64,000 nucleotides of DNA from positions 13,710,617 through 13,774,616 of the forward strand of contig NW_020313285.1 of assembly GCF_003265705.1 (NCBI RefSeq), written 5' to 3'. The DNA comes from Callorhinus ursinus (lineage: Eukaryota; Chordata; Mammalia; Carnivora; Otariidae). Below are positions 9,955 through 22,450 of the stretch, one piece after another. The notes under the pieces are model-generated. The model had not been told where the DNA came from and ran no database searches. It worked only from the letters and a program-made list of their open reading frames with translations. The position numbers were made by a program, and so were the translations under genes. The stretch's first letter is position 1. Every line of letters starts with the position of its first letter.

Positions 9955-11210
9955 ATGTGGTTTAATTTCTAATACTTGTGAATTCCTTGAATTTCCTTCT
10001 ATTGTTGATTTGAAGTCATGCTTTGTATGATTTTGATTTTTAAAAATTTATTGATGCATGACTTATGGTATTTAGTTTATTTTGGAGAATGATCCATCCG
10101 CATTTGAAAACAATGTATGTTTCATGTAGTGGATGGAGTGTTCTAGAGATATCCATAGGTAAAGTTGGTTGATAGTGTTGCTCAAACCTACTATATCTCT
10201 GCTGATTTCTTATCTAGTTTCTCTCTTCATTATTGATAGTGTAGTATTCAAATCTTCAATTATTATTGAAATCTCTATTTCTCCCTTCAATTCTGCCACT
10301 TTTTTAACTTTTTTTGGGGGGGGGATAGTGTGTTAGATTACTGTGTTATATGTTTTGTATTTTTGTTGAATTGACCATGTTAGCGTTTTTGGATCTGAAA
10401 CTGTATTTTCTTACTGATACCAGTACAGCCATTACAGCTCTGTTATGGTTACTGTTAGCCTCATAGAGCTTTCCTCATATTTTCACTTTCAGTCTCTGTG
10501 TCATTGAAACTGAATTTCTCTTGGAGAGAGTACAAATGTGTCATATTTATGTGGTCTCAGTTTTGTGAATCCATGCATTTTGATTGGAAAATTCCATTTA
10601 CATTTGGTGTATTTGGTGTAATTATTGATATGTTTGAATTTTGTCAGCCATTTTGTTATTTGCTATTCCTCCTTTACTGCCTTATGTTGAATTAAGTAGA
10701 TCTATTTAGGGTACCACCTAAAAAATAGTTTTGGAGCAGTTAGTTTTTCAATGGTTTCTTGAGGATTATAATACACGTGTTAATTTAAAATCCTCAGATG
10801 AATACTAATATAATTCAAATGAAATAAACTTTGTTCCAATATAGCTCCTTACCCTCTCTTATCCTTTGTGTTATTCTTCTCATAAATACTGTATTTTTAA
10901 ATATTATATTAGAAGTTATAAAAGAGTTTTATCCTTTTTTATTGCACATTTACTTATCAGTGAAAAGAAGAGAAAAATATATTCAGACTTTGTTTTATAT
11001 CTAGCTAAGTAATAGTTTACTGGTGTTCCTAATTTCTTCATGGATTTAACTTACTGTCTGATACCATTTCCTTTTCACCCAAAGGGTTTCCATTAGTATT
11101 TCTTGTAAGTCAAGTTTACTAGCAATGAATTCTCTCAGTCTTTGGTTATTTGGAAATGTCTGTATTTACCTATTTTTAAAGAATAGTTTGCATAAATATT
11201 CTTAATTGCC

Positions 11211-12047
11211 TTTAAAAAATATATATACATTTATATATATATAAAATCTAGACCATAGTGTTGCTAGGAAGATCTAGACTTGTTCTCAGAAGTAGTCTAT
11301 AATAATCTTCTATTGAACATAACAATTGCATGGAACACAAGCATCACAAAGTCTGCTTGTCACCATATGAATGAAGACCAAAACAAAACTACTATATAGC
11401 CATGCCTGAACACAGATTTTTTTAAAAAAGGGAACATTGCCTAAACCATAGAAATATCCAGACCTTTCCCTTACGTGACTAAAATGATTAATATGAGTGA
11501 CTCCTACCGTTTCATCAGTTACAGTTTAGCTTCATTTCATTCTCTTTATTGAACAGATAAGAATTTTTAAGATAAAATTATAAAATTGCCTCCACTGTGT
11601 GGCATCATCTAATCCTTAGCCAAGACTTCTTCCTTGTGCCTTCTTCCAAAGCACCGAAATTCTATAATACCCTCTTACTGAGACACTCCATGGTTCCCCA
11701 TGGTATGTGGTCTCCCCATTCTAACAAGTTATAAACCCAACTTTGTTCAACTAGAGGTGAGTTACTGGTCCCTTTGGCTGAACTACATCGACACCTGAAT
11801 TAACAAGGATGAAATTTAGGATGGGGAAAGACATACCACTTACTTGTAACTAAAACTAAATATTAGATCAGAATATTAACACTAGGAAGTTTTAATTCAA
11901 GATAAAACCTTAAATTAGCTTAATACAGATAAATAACAAAGGATAAAATTTATAATTAAGATCTAACATGGAAGTCTGTAGATACTGAAAAATGGCATAA
12001 AAATGAAGAAAGATCTTCTTGGAATATTCTTGCTCTAGATTAGCAGT
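11211..12047. other. No recognisable feature
   Basis: AT-rich DNA including a short (TA)n patch at about 11220-11245. No coding frame, SINE head or tail was seen. Confidence 0.5.
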
Positions 12048-12806
12048 CAGGAAGTATTTTTTTAAATTTTTTATTGTTATGTTGATCACCATACATTACA
12101 TCATTTGTTTTTGATGTAGTGTTCTATGATTCATTGTTTGTGTATAACACCCAGTGCTCCATGCAGAATGTGCCCTCTTTAATACCCATCACCAGGCTAA
12201 CCCATCCCCCTACCCCTCTCCCCTCTAGAACCCTCAGTTTGTTTTTCAGAGTCCATCGTCTCTCATGGTTCGTCTCCCCCTCTGATTCCCCCCCCTTCAT
12301 TTTTCCCCTTCTGCTATCTTCTTCTTTTTTTTTTTAACATATATTGTATTATTTGTTTCAGAGGTACAGATCTGTGATTCAAGAGTCTTGCACAATTCTC
12401 AGCACTCACCATAGCACATACCCTCCCCAATGTCTATCACCCAGCCACCCCATCCCTCCCACCGCCCACCACTCCAGCAACCCTCAGGAGATTACGAATT
12501 TCTCTTATCAGTGAGGTCATATGATACATGTCTTTCTCTGATTGACTATTTCACTCAGCATAACCCCCTCCTGTTCCATCCACGTCCTTGCAATGGCAAG
12601 ATCTCATTCCTTTTGATGGCTCCATGATATTCCATTGGATATGTATACCACATCTTCTTTATCCATTCATCTGTCAGTGGACATCTCAGCTCTTTCCACA
12701 GTTTGGCTATTGTGGACATTGCTGCTATAAACATCGGGGTTCACGTACCCCTTTGATCCCTACATTTGTATCTTTGGGGTAAATACCCAGTACTGCAATT
12801 GCTGGA

Positions 12807-15775
12807 TCATATGGTACCTCTATTTTCAACTGTTTGAGGAATCTCCATACTGTTTTCCAGCCAGAGTGGCTGCACCAGCGTGCATTTCCACCAACAGTGT
12901 AGGAGGGTGCCCCTTGCTCCGCATCCCCGCCAACATCTGTCGTTTCCTGACTTGTTAATTTTAGCCATTCTGACGAGTGTGAGGTGGTATCTCATGGAGG
13001 TTTTGATTTGGATTTCCCTGATGCCGAGCGATGTTGAGCACTTTTTCATGTGTCTGTTGGCCATTTGGATGTCTTCTTTGGAAAAATGTCTGTTCATGTC
13101 TTCTGCCCATTTCTTGATTGGATCATTTGTTCTTTGGGTGTTGAGTTTAAGAAGTTCTTTATAGATTTTGGATACTAGCCCTTTATCTGATATGTCATTT
13201 GCAAATATCTTCTCCCATGCTGTGGATTGATTTTGGTTTTGTTGACTTGTTTCTTTTCCTGGGCAAAAGCTTTTTATCTTGATGAAGTCCCAATAGTTCA
13301 TTTTTGCCCTTGCTTCCTTTGTCTTTGGTGATATTTCTAGGAAGAAGTTGCTGTGGCTGAGGTTGAAGAGGTTGCTGCCTGTGATCTCCTTTAGGATTTT
13401 GATGGACTCCTGTCTCACGTTTAGGTCTTTCAGCCAATTTGAGTCTATTTTGTGTGTGGTGTAAAAAAATGGTCCAGTTTCATTCTTCTGCATGTGGCTG
13501 TCCAATTTTCCCAACACCATTTGTTGAAGAGACTGTCTTTTTTCCATTGGACATTCTTTCCTGCTTTGTCAAAGATTAGTTGACCATAGAGTTGAGGGTC
13601 CATTTCTGGGCTCTCTATTCTGTTCCATTGATCTATGTGTCTGTTTTTGTGCCAGTACCATAGTGTCTTGATGATTATAGCTTTGTAAGTCCAGAATTGT
13701 GATGCCGCCAGCTTTGCTTTTCTTTTTCAACATTCCTCTGGCTATTCGGGGTCTTTTCTGGTTCCATACAAATTTTAGCATTATTTGTTCCATTTCTTTG
13801 AAAAAAGTGGATGGTATTTTGATGGGGACTGCATTGAATGTGTAGATTGCTCTAGGTAGCATTGACATCTTCACAATATTTGTTCTTCCAATCCATGAGC
13901 ATGGAACGTTTTTCCATTTCTTTGTGTCTTCCTCAATTTCTTTCATGAGCATTTTATAGTTTTCTGAGTACAGATCCTTTGCCTCTTTGGTTCGATTTAT
14001 TCCCAGGTATCTTATGGTTTTGGGTGCAATTGTAAAAGGGATTGATTCCTTAATTTCTCTTTCTTCTGTCTTGTTGTTGGTGTATAGGAATGCCACTGAT
14101 TTCTGTGCATTGATTTTATATCCTGCCACTTTACTGAATTCCTGTATGAGTTCTAGCAGTTTTGGGGTGGAGTCTTTTGGGTTTTCCACACACAGTATCC
14201 TATCATCTGCAAAGAGTCAGAGTTTGACTTCTTTGCTGATTCAGGTGCCTTTTATTTCTTTTTGTGGTCTGATTGCTGTGGCTAGGACTTCTAATACCAT
14301 GTTGAATAGCTGTGGTGATAGTGGACATCCCTGTCATGTTCCTGACCTTAGGGGGAAAGCTCTCAGTTTTTCCCCATTAGAATGATATTCGCTGTGGGTT
14401 TTTTACAGATGGCTTTTATGATATTGAGGTGTGCACCCTCTATCCCTATACTCTGAAGAGTTTTGATCAAGAAACGATGCTGTACTTTGTCAAATGCTTT
14501 TTCTGCATCTATTGAGAGGATCATATGATTCTTGTTCTTTCTTTTGTTAATGTATTGTATCACGTTGATTGATTTGCAGTTGTTGAACCAAACTTGCAGC
14601 CCACGATAAATCCCACTTGGTCGTGGTGAATACTCCTTTTAATGTCCTGTTGGATCCTATTGGCTAGCATTTTGGTGAGAATTTTTGCATCCATGTTCAT
14701 CAAGGATATTGGTCGGTAATTCTCCTTTTTGATGGGGTCTTTGTCTGGTTTTGGGATCCAGGTAATGGTGGCCTCATGAAATGAGTTTGAAAGTTTTCCT
14801 TCCATTTCTATTTTTTGGAACAGTTTCAGAAGAATAGGTATTAATTCTGCTTTAAATGTTTGGTAGAACTCCCCTGAGAAGCCATCTGGCCCTGGGCTTT
14901 TGTTTTTCAGAGATTTTTAATGACTGCTTCAATTTCCTTAGTGGCTATAGGTCTGTTCAGGTTTTCTATTTCTTCCTGGTTCAATTTTGGTAGATGATAC
15001 ATCTCTAGGAGTGCACCCATTTCTTCCAGGTTATCTAATTTGCTGGCATAGAGTTGCTCATAGTATGTTCTTATAAATGTTTGTATTTCTTTGGTATTGG
15101 TTGTGATCTCTCCTCTTTCATTCATGATTTTGTTGATTTGGGTCATTTCTCTTTTCTTTTTGATCAGTCTGGCCAGGGGTTTATCAATCTTGTTAATTCT
15201 TTCAAAGAACCAGCTCCTAGTTTCATTGCTGTGTTCTACTGTTCTTTTGGTTTCTATTTCATTGATTTCTGCTCTGATCTTTATTATTTCTCTTCTCCTG
15301 CTGGGTTTAGGCTTTTTTTGCTGTTTTTTCTCCAGCTCCTTTAGGTGTAGGGTTAGGTTGTGTATTTGAGACCTTTCTTGTTTCTTGAGAAAGGCTTGTA
15401 TTGCTATATACTTTCCTCTTAGGACTGCCCTTGCTGCATCCCAAAGATTTTGAACAGTTGTGTTTTCATTTTCATTGGTTTCCACGAATTTTTTTAATTC
15501 TTCTTTAATTTCCTGGTTGACCCATCCATTCTTAATAGGATGCTCTCTAGCCTCCATGTATTTGAGTTCTTTCCGACTTTCCTCTTGTGATTGAGTTCTA
15601 GTTTCAAAGCATTGTGGTCTGAAAATATGCAGGGAATGATCCCAATGTTTTGGTACCGGTTGAGACCTGATTTGTGACCTAGGATGTGATCTATTCTGGA
15701 GAATGTGCCATGGGCACTAGAGAAGAATGTGTATTCTGTTGCTTTGGGATGGAATGTTCTGAATATGTCTGTGAA
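12807..15775 (-). pseudogene. L1 ORF2 relic (endonuclease C-terminus to Cys-rich tail)
   Basis: ORF2p nicks target DNA and reverse-transcribes L1 RNA. Open blocks on the minus strand lie at 14907-15557 (end of endonuclease and linker), 14560-14805, 14363-14563 and 13569-14189 (reverse transcriptase), and 12807-13547 (C-terminal region with RCWRGCG...HCWWKC). The fingers motif [20 protein letters not shown] and the palm block [17 protein letters not shown] are clear. The catalytic Phe-Ala-Asp-Asp is encoded at 14202-14213, but an in-frame TGA (complement at 14217-14219) sits two codons before it. Several frameshifts separate the blocks. No ORF1 or ORF2 start exists, so the element is dead. Confidence 0.9.
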
Positions 15776-16546
15776 GGAGCCAAGAACTCAGGGCCCCACT
15801 CCTCAGTGTACCCCCAGACAAAAACAGTCAGTTACTCCCATATCCCTGGTCTCTGGCCACACTCTGTGCTCACCCGGCCTGTGACCGAGCGTTTGTATCT
15901 CTGGCACACGACCCCATGTGGAGTCTCCATACCCAGCAGATCCCTGCGGTGCGCTCCCGTACTGCTCCTCCCGAGGAAGGAAGGTGAGTCTCCCTGGATA
16001 TGCCGCTTGTTGGGTCCCTGCTGGAGGAGCAGTGGCCCGACTGGGCCGCGGATCACAGTTTATGGCAACCCCGAGCTGAGAGCCCGCGCCTCGGCTCCGT
16101 CTCTGCAGCCGGCTTCCCCGCTCCGATACCTGGGAGCTCTGCCGCACTCAGGCACCCCCGGTCTTTCTGTGACCCCGAGGGTCCTGAGACCACGCTGTCC
16201 TGAGAGGGCTCCCCCCCCCCCGGCTTAGCCACTGGAGCGACGTCCCTCAGCGGAGCCAACTTCTAAAATTTCTGATATTCTGCTCCGCGGCTCTAGCACT
16301 TGCCAGAAGCAGCCGACGGAGGCCCCTCCCCCGCCGTCTATCCTCCCGAATATTGCCTCGGATTCACTTCTCCGCACGTCGACCTTCCAGAAAGTGGTCG
16401 CTTTTCTGTTCAGACAGTTCTTGCTATTCTTTTCTTCAATCTCCTGTTGAGTTCGTAGGTGTTCAGAATGGTTTGATCCTTATCCAGCTGAATTCCTGAG
16501 ACCAGACAAAGTCCAGGTCTCCTACTCCTTCGCCATTTTGCTCCAC
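15776..16546 (-). promoter_or_regulatory. L1 5'UTR (internal promoter region), GC- and CpG-rich
   Basis: The minus strand begins near 16546 with 'ggagtggagcaaaatggcg' and runs through the only strongly GC- and CpG-rich patch of the window (about 15880-16400). It stops at 15776, where ORF2 sequence begins abruptly. L1 5'UTRs hold a Pol II promoter and often an antisense promoter. No binding site was verified. A C-run lies at about 16210-16221. The 180-codon open frame on the opposite strand (15686-16228) is a by-product of GC-richness. Confidence 0.75.
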
Positions 16547-16599
16547 TCCTAAAATAACGCAGGACATATTTTTGTAGAGTCAAACAATAAATAGTAAAT

Positions 16600-16695
16600 A
16601 TTTTCAACTTTGTAGATCAGATGTCTTGTTGCAACTACTCAACTTTGCCATTGTGTTGTAAAAGCAGCCATCAACAATACACAAACAAATAGTCT
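16600..16695 (+). mobile_element. hAT-type non-autonomous DNA transposon fragment
   Basis: 'gttgcaactactcaactttgcc' followed by 'gtaaaagcagccatcaacaatacacaaac' matches the central part of the common mammalian hAT-derived MER element that also occurs at 29.1-29.3 kb. The ends are missing here and the exact family name is not certain. Confidence 0.55.
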
Positions 16696-16699
16696 GTAT

Positions 16700-17034
16700 T
16701 TGAAGAAAAGTGTATTTATGGACACTGAAATTGGAATTTATATAACTTTGATGTGGCACAAAATGGCCCTCTTTCATTAAAACATGTGGAAACTATTCTT
16801 AGCCCAAGGAATGTGAAAAAATAGGCGATGGGCCATAATCGGCCTATGTACCTTTCTTGATACCCCTTCTCTAAATAATTGTTGACTCACTACCTTCTAT
16901 CTTTATGATAATGTCACCTTCGCAGTAGAGGCCTTCGTTGATTTCCTTTTAATAACAGCACCCTCCCCCGCCTCCTTCTCTTCTTTTTGTTCCCCTCTTG
17001 AACTTCTAGTTAAAGGAACTATATATTTTATTCA
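16700..17034. other. No recognisable feature
   Basis: Unique-looking AT-rich sequence with no supported gene or repeat. Confidence 0.5.
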
Positions 17035-17170
17035 TTTATTGTTAGACACTGCTTATTAGAATGTACACTCCTTGCAAGTTAGAATTTTCAGTGTTGTGTA
17101 CCACTTCATCCCCAACCTCTGTGACGGTGTCTGGGGTGTTGGATGCTCCTAATGAATATACAAGGGATAA
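17035..17170 (+). repeat. L2 3'-end fragment
   Basis: 'tagaatgtacactccttgcaag' followed by a degenerate 'tgcctggcacatagtaggtgctcaataaa'-like end ('gtgtctggggtgttggatgctcctaatgaat') is the L2 3' terminus layout. Confidence 0.6.
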
Positions 17171-17424
17171 ATGAGATCCTGGGAGAAGAATCACATAGCA
17201 GCAGATGGTAATAGTCACCTGGGTCTAGAGCTGGTCATGTATCAATGTCTGCAATTTGAGAATACACATGGAAGACAGCTTTACCTCACATTCACGAGAA
17301 TACTTGGGAAGCATTTTGGGGAAGCCAACGGCATAAGGCATGACAATGGAAAGATCGAGATTTTATTCAGTAGTCTGAGATTTGGGAAGACTGTTCAAAT
17401 TAGGGAATTTAACCTAAAATCCTG

Positions 17425-17685
17425 TTGGGATTAAAGTGTTTGTTTTCCTGGGGCGCCGGGATGGCTCAGGTGGTTTAGCGTCTGCCTTTGGCTCAGGTCA
17501 TGATCTCAGGGTCCTGGGATCGAGCCCTGCATCGGGCTCCTGGCTCAGCAGGGAGTCTGCTTCTCCCTCTCCCTCTGCCTCTCCCCCTGCTCATTCTCTC
17601 TCTCTCTCTTTCTCTCTGTATCTGTGTGTCTCAAATGAATAAACAACAACAACAAGACATCTTAAAAAAAAGTGTTCTTTTCTAA
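17425..17685 (+). mobile_element. SINEC
   Basis: Sense-orientation SINE, head at about 17450 (ggggcgccgggatggctcag) and CT-rich zone 17560-17635. The tail contains (AAC)n before 'atcttaaaaaaaa'. Flanks 'aaagtgtttgttttc' and 'aaagtgttcttttc' form an imperfect TSD. Confidence 0.9.
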
Positions 17686-17689
17686 TACT

Positions 17690-18315
17690 TCTCTGGTGAA
17701 AACATACAGGGAGTATTATGTCAGCTATAGATAGATATCGGCTATAGATGGGTAGTGTTTGCCTTAAGGGAGGAGGACTGGGGATTTAACTGAATGGAGA
17801 ATTTACTTTTTAGATTGTTTGAATAACATTTAACGGGAGGCTCCAGAATTTGTGTGTGCTAGAGTTTTACAGTGCTGGTCCGATAAGGAGATTGGCACGC
17901 AGAAAGCTGCTTTTGAGTACGTGTTTGCATGGCCAACACACTTGTTCAGAGGGTTGGCATAGAAAGTGTGATCTACACCATGGGGAGCCTAAGGCCACTT
18001 GAAACCACTTTTTGGGTTGGATATAACCATTTTTATCTTTTCTTTCATTTTTGAAGGTAAGTTTTTTAAAGCTTAGAGGAAAATATGAAGTATATCAAAG
18101 TACGCAAATCAGAATGTTGGATACCGAAGAAAAATGTGTTTTAATGATCTCTGTCCTTATTTCTGGAATAAACACTAATACAGTGTGTTAGTTTCTAAGG
18201 CATTTTTCCATTTTCTTAGAAGGCTAATAAATGAGCAAGTTGTGACTTTTTACTACTGATCTTCTGTTAAGCAGTAGAAGATAGTCCAAATCCATACACT
18301 CCTGGTTTCAAAACT
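17690..18315. other. No recognisable feature
   Basis: Unique-looking sequence. No convincing coding region or repeat end was seen. Confidence 0.5.
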
Positions 18316-18529
18316 GGCCCATGCAGGGGCTCCTGGGTAGCTCACTTGGTTAGGCAACCAGCTCTTGATTTTGGCTTAGGTCATGATCTCAGGATCATGA
18401 GATCTAACTCTCCTTGGGCTCCGCAGTCAGCACGAAACTGCTTGGGATTCTCTTTCTCTCTTTCCTGTGAGCCCTCACTCTCGCTCCCTTTCTTAAAAAA
18501 AAAAAAAGAAAAAAAAAAAAGGCCCATGC
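18316..18529 (+). mobile_element. Older SINEC copy, 9-bp TSD
   Basis: Body 18325-18520, a diverged head (ctcctgggtagctcacttgg) and a long A-rich tail. The direct repeat 'ggcccatgc' lies at 18316-18324 and 18521-18529. The shape of the middle region differs from the young subfamily. Confidence 0.85.
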
Positions 18530-21080
18530 CTGTGTATAGAAGGACAGAATTCTGAGGCCATTCTCCCAGTACCTGTAAGAGAGGAAATAGCACTTGTTTA
18601 CCCTTTGAGAACGGAATTCAAATGCTTCCACAGAAGTCTGTTAATATAAATGCGGGGAGCACCACCTACTGTCTGATGAGGAGGCACAGTGGGGAAGGTG
18701 ACAACATAGGGAGGGGCACTGCCCCGCATAAACCACAACAGGCATTCAGTAATTGTGAAACGACCATTTGGCTACTAACGAATATTGAAAATGTAAGCCT
18801 GGTCTTGCCCGTCTTCCAATTTATTAAGAGAAGTTGGAAATCTAGACTGCTTTGTGAGATCGATCCAATTTTTAAATGTCAGTCCATTAATTCCAGATTT
18901 AAACATTCTATGTAGGTCAAATAAAATACCATGTTGGACTTAACCTTCTGGCTTCCTGCTTGATGGGCCCTCTGAAGAAGATGCTTGATCAAATTACTTC
19001 CTGTCACGTGATTGTAAAGTTACAGTGCCCTACAAGGCTTGTTGTAGCTGGGAAGAATCATGGAAGCTGGGACATGCACTTGAGAACATTTGTGTTCCTA
19101 CAGTCTTGAGACTGAGTATCGAGATAACTAGATCTAAGAAAAGGCATAAATCCTAGATAGAGTTGCCTCTTGTACTTGGGATCATCTTTAGCGGTGTCAG
19201 TCTCTCCGCAGTATGGGAAAGTTAGTTTCAGATACGATAAACTTTATATCACAAAATACACCTACAACCATGTGAAAGAAAAGAATAGCTTGTTAATTAA
19301 AAAAAAAAATGAACTGATAGGTAACTCAGATAGGGTGATTGAAACCATGCTTGCAGAACAATATAAGTTAAATAGATTCTTGAACCCTTTCAAGGGAAAT
19401 AAATCTTATTTATAGCAGGGTTTCTATGAGAATAAATTCCAAGTACTAAACTATTTATATTCCAAGGAGCATTTAAAATACAGCCCTTTCATAAACTAGG
19501 AGGCAGCCTGCCTGTCGTCTCTTCTCCCAGAAAACAAGATTTGGCTACAAGCAACATTTTCACCGTTCTTGGAACTTTGTGTAGCTATCGAGCCAAATTA
19601 TTTATAACGGAAAGGAGAAAGAAAGCATGAGCTGAGGGTGGCCTGCGGAATGCTACCTGGGTGCCCTACAAACAGAGGATTGCCCTGAATTTGAAAAGAC
19701 TGACATTTATGTTTCCTTTTCTCCTCACCTCCTGATAAAAAGCTTCTCTGTTCCTTCTAGGGGATACTTGATCAGGCTCAGCAAAGAATGACCCTACACA
19801 GACCTAGCTGGGACCCTTGGGCAGCTGACCAAACTTCACAGGCAATTCACCCCACCCCTTCCTTCTACCTCTGATGCATGATTTTCCTCCCTGCCACTTC
19901 ATAGAGGCTAAAACAAGTTTGCAGTTTGCTGTATGTGTCAGTGGTGTCTCTAGGAATGTGCCAGTCTTGGATAACACATTTCCCTAAGTCTAACTTAGAC
20001 ATAGTACCTTTGTTTAATGTATAGTTGGATGTGTAGATGAATTTCCATTTACTCAATGGCTTTTTCTCATGTACTGGTAAGGCAAGACTGTATCCTAAAT
20101 TTTTAACCTCATTTTAAAAGCTTCTTAATAAGTTTCTTTCTGATCTTAAAGTGTTAAGCACTCCTCTTTTAACAAAAAGCATGTTATAAGCCCTTCAATT
20201 TTGGCCAGGTAAAAATATTAACATAATCAAAATACACACTCTTCTTGATGGTAGACTGCAGGGTCAGAAAGCAGACTAATTGGCTAGTCCATTTAAGATG
20301 ATAGAACTATCACTCATCTCCAGGCTTTGAGCCGTCTTTATGGTTTCTGACTTTGAAACTGTGTTCTAGATTATTGTAGATTTTCGGACTCTGCCCTTCC
20401 ACAGTGGTGGTGTAAAGTGGAGGTAGATCCTCTTACCAACCAGCTTCATCATAGTCTCCCATGCAGGCTCTCTTTTTGCACATGCAAATTAAGTCTAGTT
20501 CCAGACTTGCAAGCCTTATCCAGGCCCCATGTTGATGTGTAATAGATCATGCTCTTAAAAGCAAAATTTTAAAACTAATTCAGTTCCTTGTCCCCTTATA
20601 GCCAATCCCAACCTGCCTCTCTGAGATCGTGTTTTCCAGTCTCTCATGGGGAAGTTAATAAAATTTTAATCTCAGAAAAGATTTTCTCAGTAGCTATGTG
20701 GATGCTGGGTTCATCATCCCCATACATGTCTGTTGCCTCTCTAACTTTGACATGTCTTCCTAGCTCGACCCCTCATTTAAAACGACATCTCCATGCTCCC
20801 AAGAAGACTGGCCTCTTAAAGAATACTTTATTACAAGGGCCCTTCCAACAACCTTCCCTCGATTATCCAAATTAGAAGCTTCATTCCTATAGAGCTATAG
20901 AAGGAATTATTATGGATAAAACTTGGCACTTGATAGGACAGTTCTTAAGGTATCCTAAGGCAATCAGCCTTTGGTCTCCTATCTTCTTTCTTTAAAAACA
21001 ATCTTAGAAACAAAACCCTTAATGTAAGATTTGCATGAAAATGCACGCAAAGAAAATGAACCTGAATGCAGCCTACGGGT
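18530..21080. other. Unique non-coding stretch
   Basis: About 2.5 kb without a SINE or recent L1. Short open frames (18622-18915, 19170-19415, 20588-20875) show no domain, no splice-site context I can support and no codon-like pattern. This is one of the longest repeat-poor intervals in the window. Confidence 0.5.
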
Positions 21081-21545
21081 GGGCAGAATCAAGTCCCCAC
21101 AGACACGTCCATAGCCTAATCCCTGGAACTTGTAAGGATGTTAGTTTACATGGCAAAGGAGATTTTGCACATGTGATAAAGGACCTTGATTCAGGGGGAT
21201 AATCCTGGGTTATCCAGATGGACCCAGTGTAATCACAAGAGTCCTTGTAAGGGAAAGGAGAAGGTCAGAGATTCCGTGTCTCCGGAGAAATTTCAAGACT
21301 CTGTTGACTTGGAGATGGGGGAAGGTGCGAAATGCTAAGGAATGTAGGGGGACTCCAGAAATTAGAAAATAAAGGAGATCGACTGTCCGCTAGAGCTTCT
21401 AGAAAAGAATATGGTCAGACATCTTGACTGTAGCTCATTGAGACCTCTGTCAGACTTTAGACTTCCAGAAATGTAAAATAGTATTGTTTGAAGCCACCAA
21501 GTTTATGGTAATTTTGCATAGCCCAAATACAAAACCAATGGAAAG
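21081..21545 (+). mobile_element. MaLR/MLT1-like LTR
   Basis: Starts near 'gggcagaatcaagtcccc...cctaatccctgga', passes 'gggataatcctgggttatcc' and 'aatcacaagagtcctt', and ends 'gtttgaagccaccaagtttatggtaattt'. This is the usual order for MLT1-group solo LTRs. Sense orientation, strongly diverged. The subfamily is not assigned. Confidence 0.65.
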
Positions 21546-21644
21546 AGACAAGGAGACTTTGCAATCCTACTCCTTACTAAAGAATTCTAGTGTGAATATT
21601 TTTGTTAATTATTTCAATAGCACAAAAGCTGTCTGTCACGTAAC

Positions 21645-21735
21645 ATTATGTGTATCCATATATGTACATACGTATATTATATATAATGGCATACACGTAT
21701 GTACCCGAGTGTACATATGTAAACATATATGCCAA
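21645..21735. repeat. Alternating purine-pyrimidine, AT-rich tract
   Basis: Runs of TA, CA and GT dinucleotides with several short self-complementary stretches such as 'acatacgtatatta' and 'gtacatatgtaa'. Likely a decayed (CA/TA)n microsatellite. Confidence 0.5.
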
Positions 21736-21739
21736 AGAT

Positions 21740-22450
21740 TATAATTTTCTGAAGATATTTTAAAAGTTGGAAAATAATATTTTAAGATGTGTTGAGATGG
21801 TATTACCCATCTCGGCTTCAGCATCCTTCCCAGTCAGCAAAATACATAAAAGCATACAAGGCGCCTTTCTACACACTGTCACTAAGAGCTGTCACTTGTG
21901 TCTCAAGGCTTATACCAGGCGTCCTGTTCAGTTTCATAGTGAGCCATCTATTAAAATTTACCAACCATCACATAAACACTTAGAGTTTGGAAAAGACTTG
22001 AAAGTAATAATTCATGTATTTTCATAGTGTGTAAACTATTTCTTAAACTTTTACTCCCTGTAGATTCACCTTGACCATTGCAGTGCTGCTGAATTTTCAT
22101 GTTACTAGTTTTCCAAAGTTTGTCAAGGAATTCCGATAATTGAATTAATACTTAATTAGGATTTATGTAACTTGTCATAAAAGTGACTGTTTTTAATGAA
22201 CCCAAGACGGTCATATACATTCCTATTCTCATTGTGTTTTTCTTAGGTTTCTTACCAAGGAATTTCATAATAAAGTGCTATTAAGTATTCATTCTGGGTA
22301 ATGCTGGGTAATAACAACTTTGGAAGTCTTGGTTACTGTCGAATGCTCTATAAAATGTGTAAATACACATTTGTTTATAATACTGTTAGCTCATAGCGTA
22401 ACAATGAGAAGGCTAAATGTGATGATACAGACATAACTTAGGAATTTTTT
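21740..22450. other. No recognisable feature
   Basis: Unique-looking AT-rich DNA with no supported element. Confidence 0.5.

Larger units (their letters stand above)
7500..11210 (-). mobile_element. Old L1 (L1M-type), antisense, with nested insertions
   Basis: From left to right the plus strand gives the complement of an old L1 3'UTR (7500-8590), then reverse transcriptase and linker regions (8830-9680, 9955-10290), then endonuclease-proximal and inter-ORF sequence (10380-11200). Typical phrases are 'gaattggtattaattcttcctt', 'gaaccagttcttggttt' and 'gttggttgatagtgttg'. All frames are riddled with stops. Boundaries are approximate, and more than one L1 copy may be merged here. Confidence 0.7.
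12048..16573 (-). mobile_element. Carnivore L1, antisense, internally deleted
   Basis: Reading the minus strand from about 16550 to 12060 gives the L1 5'UTR (about 16546-15776), then ORF2 from within the endonuclease domain through reverse transcriptase to the C-terminal Cys-rich region (15775-12807), then the 3'UTR ending in an A-rich tail (T-rich at 12056-12077). ORF1 and the first part of ORF2 are missing, so about 4.5 kb remains of an expected 6 kb or more. ORF2 survives only as frame-shifted blocks. Possible degenerate TSD: 'caggaagtattttt' (12048-12061) against 'caggacatattttt' (16560-16573). Divergence is clearly lower than in the L1 at 7.5-11.2 kb. Confidence 0.9.

Noticed and set aside
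12880..15369. Plus-strand open frames of 90-130 codons (12880-13164, 13987-14385, 15054-15369)
   Set aside because: They are antisense shadows of L1 ORF2.
15686..16228. 180-codon open frame on the plus strand
   Set aside because: It is antisense to the GC-rich L1 5'UTR. No domain, and the length is explained by low stop density in CpG-rich sequence.
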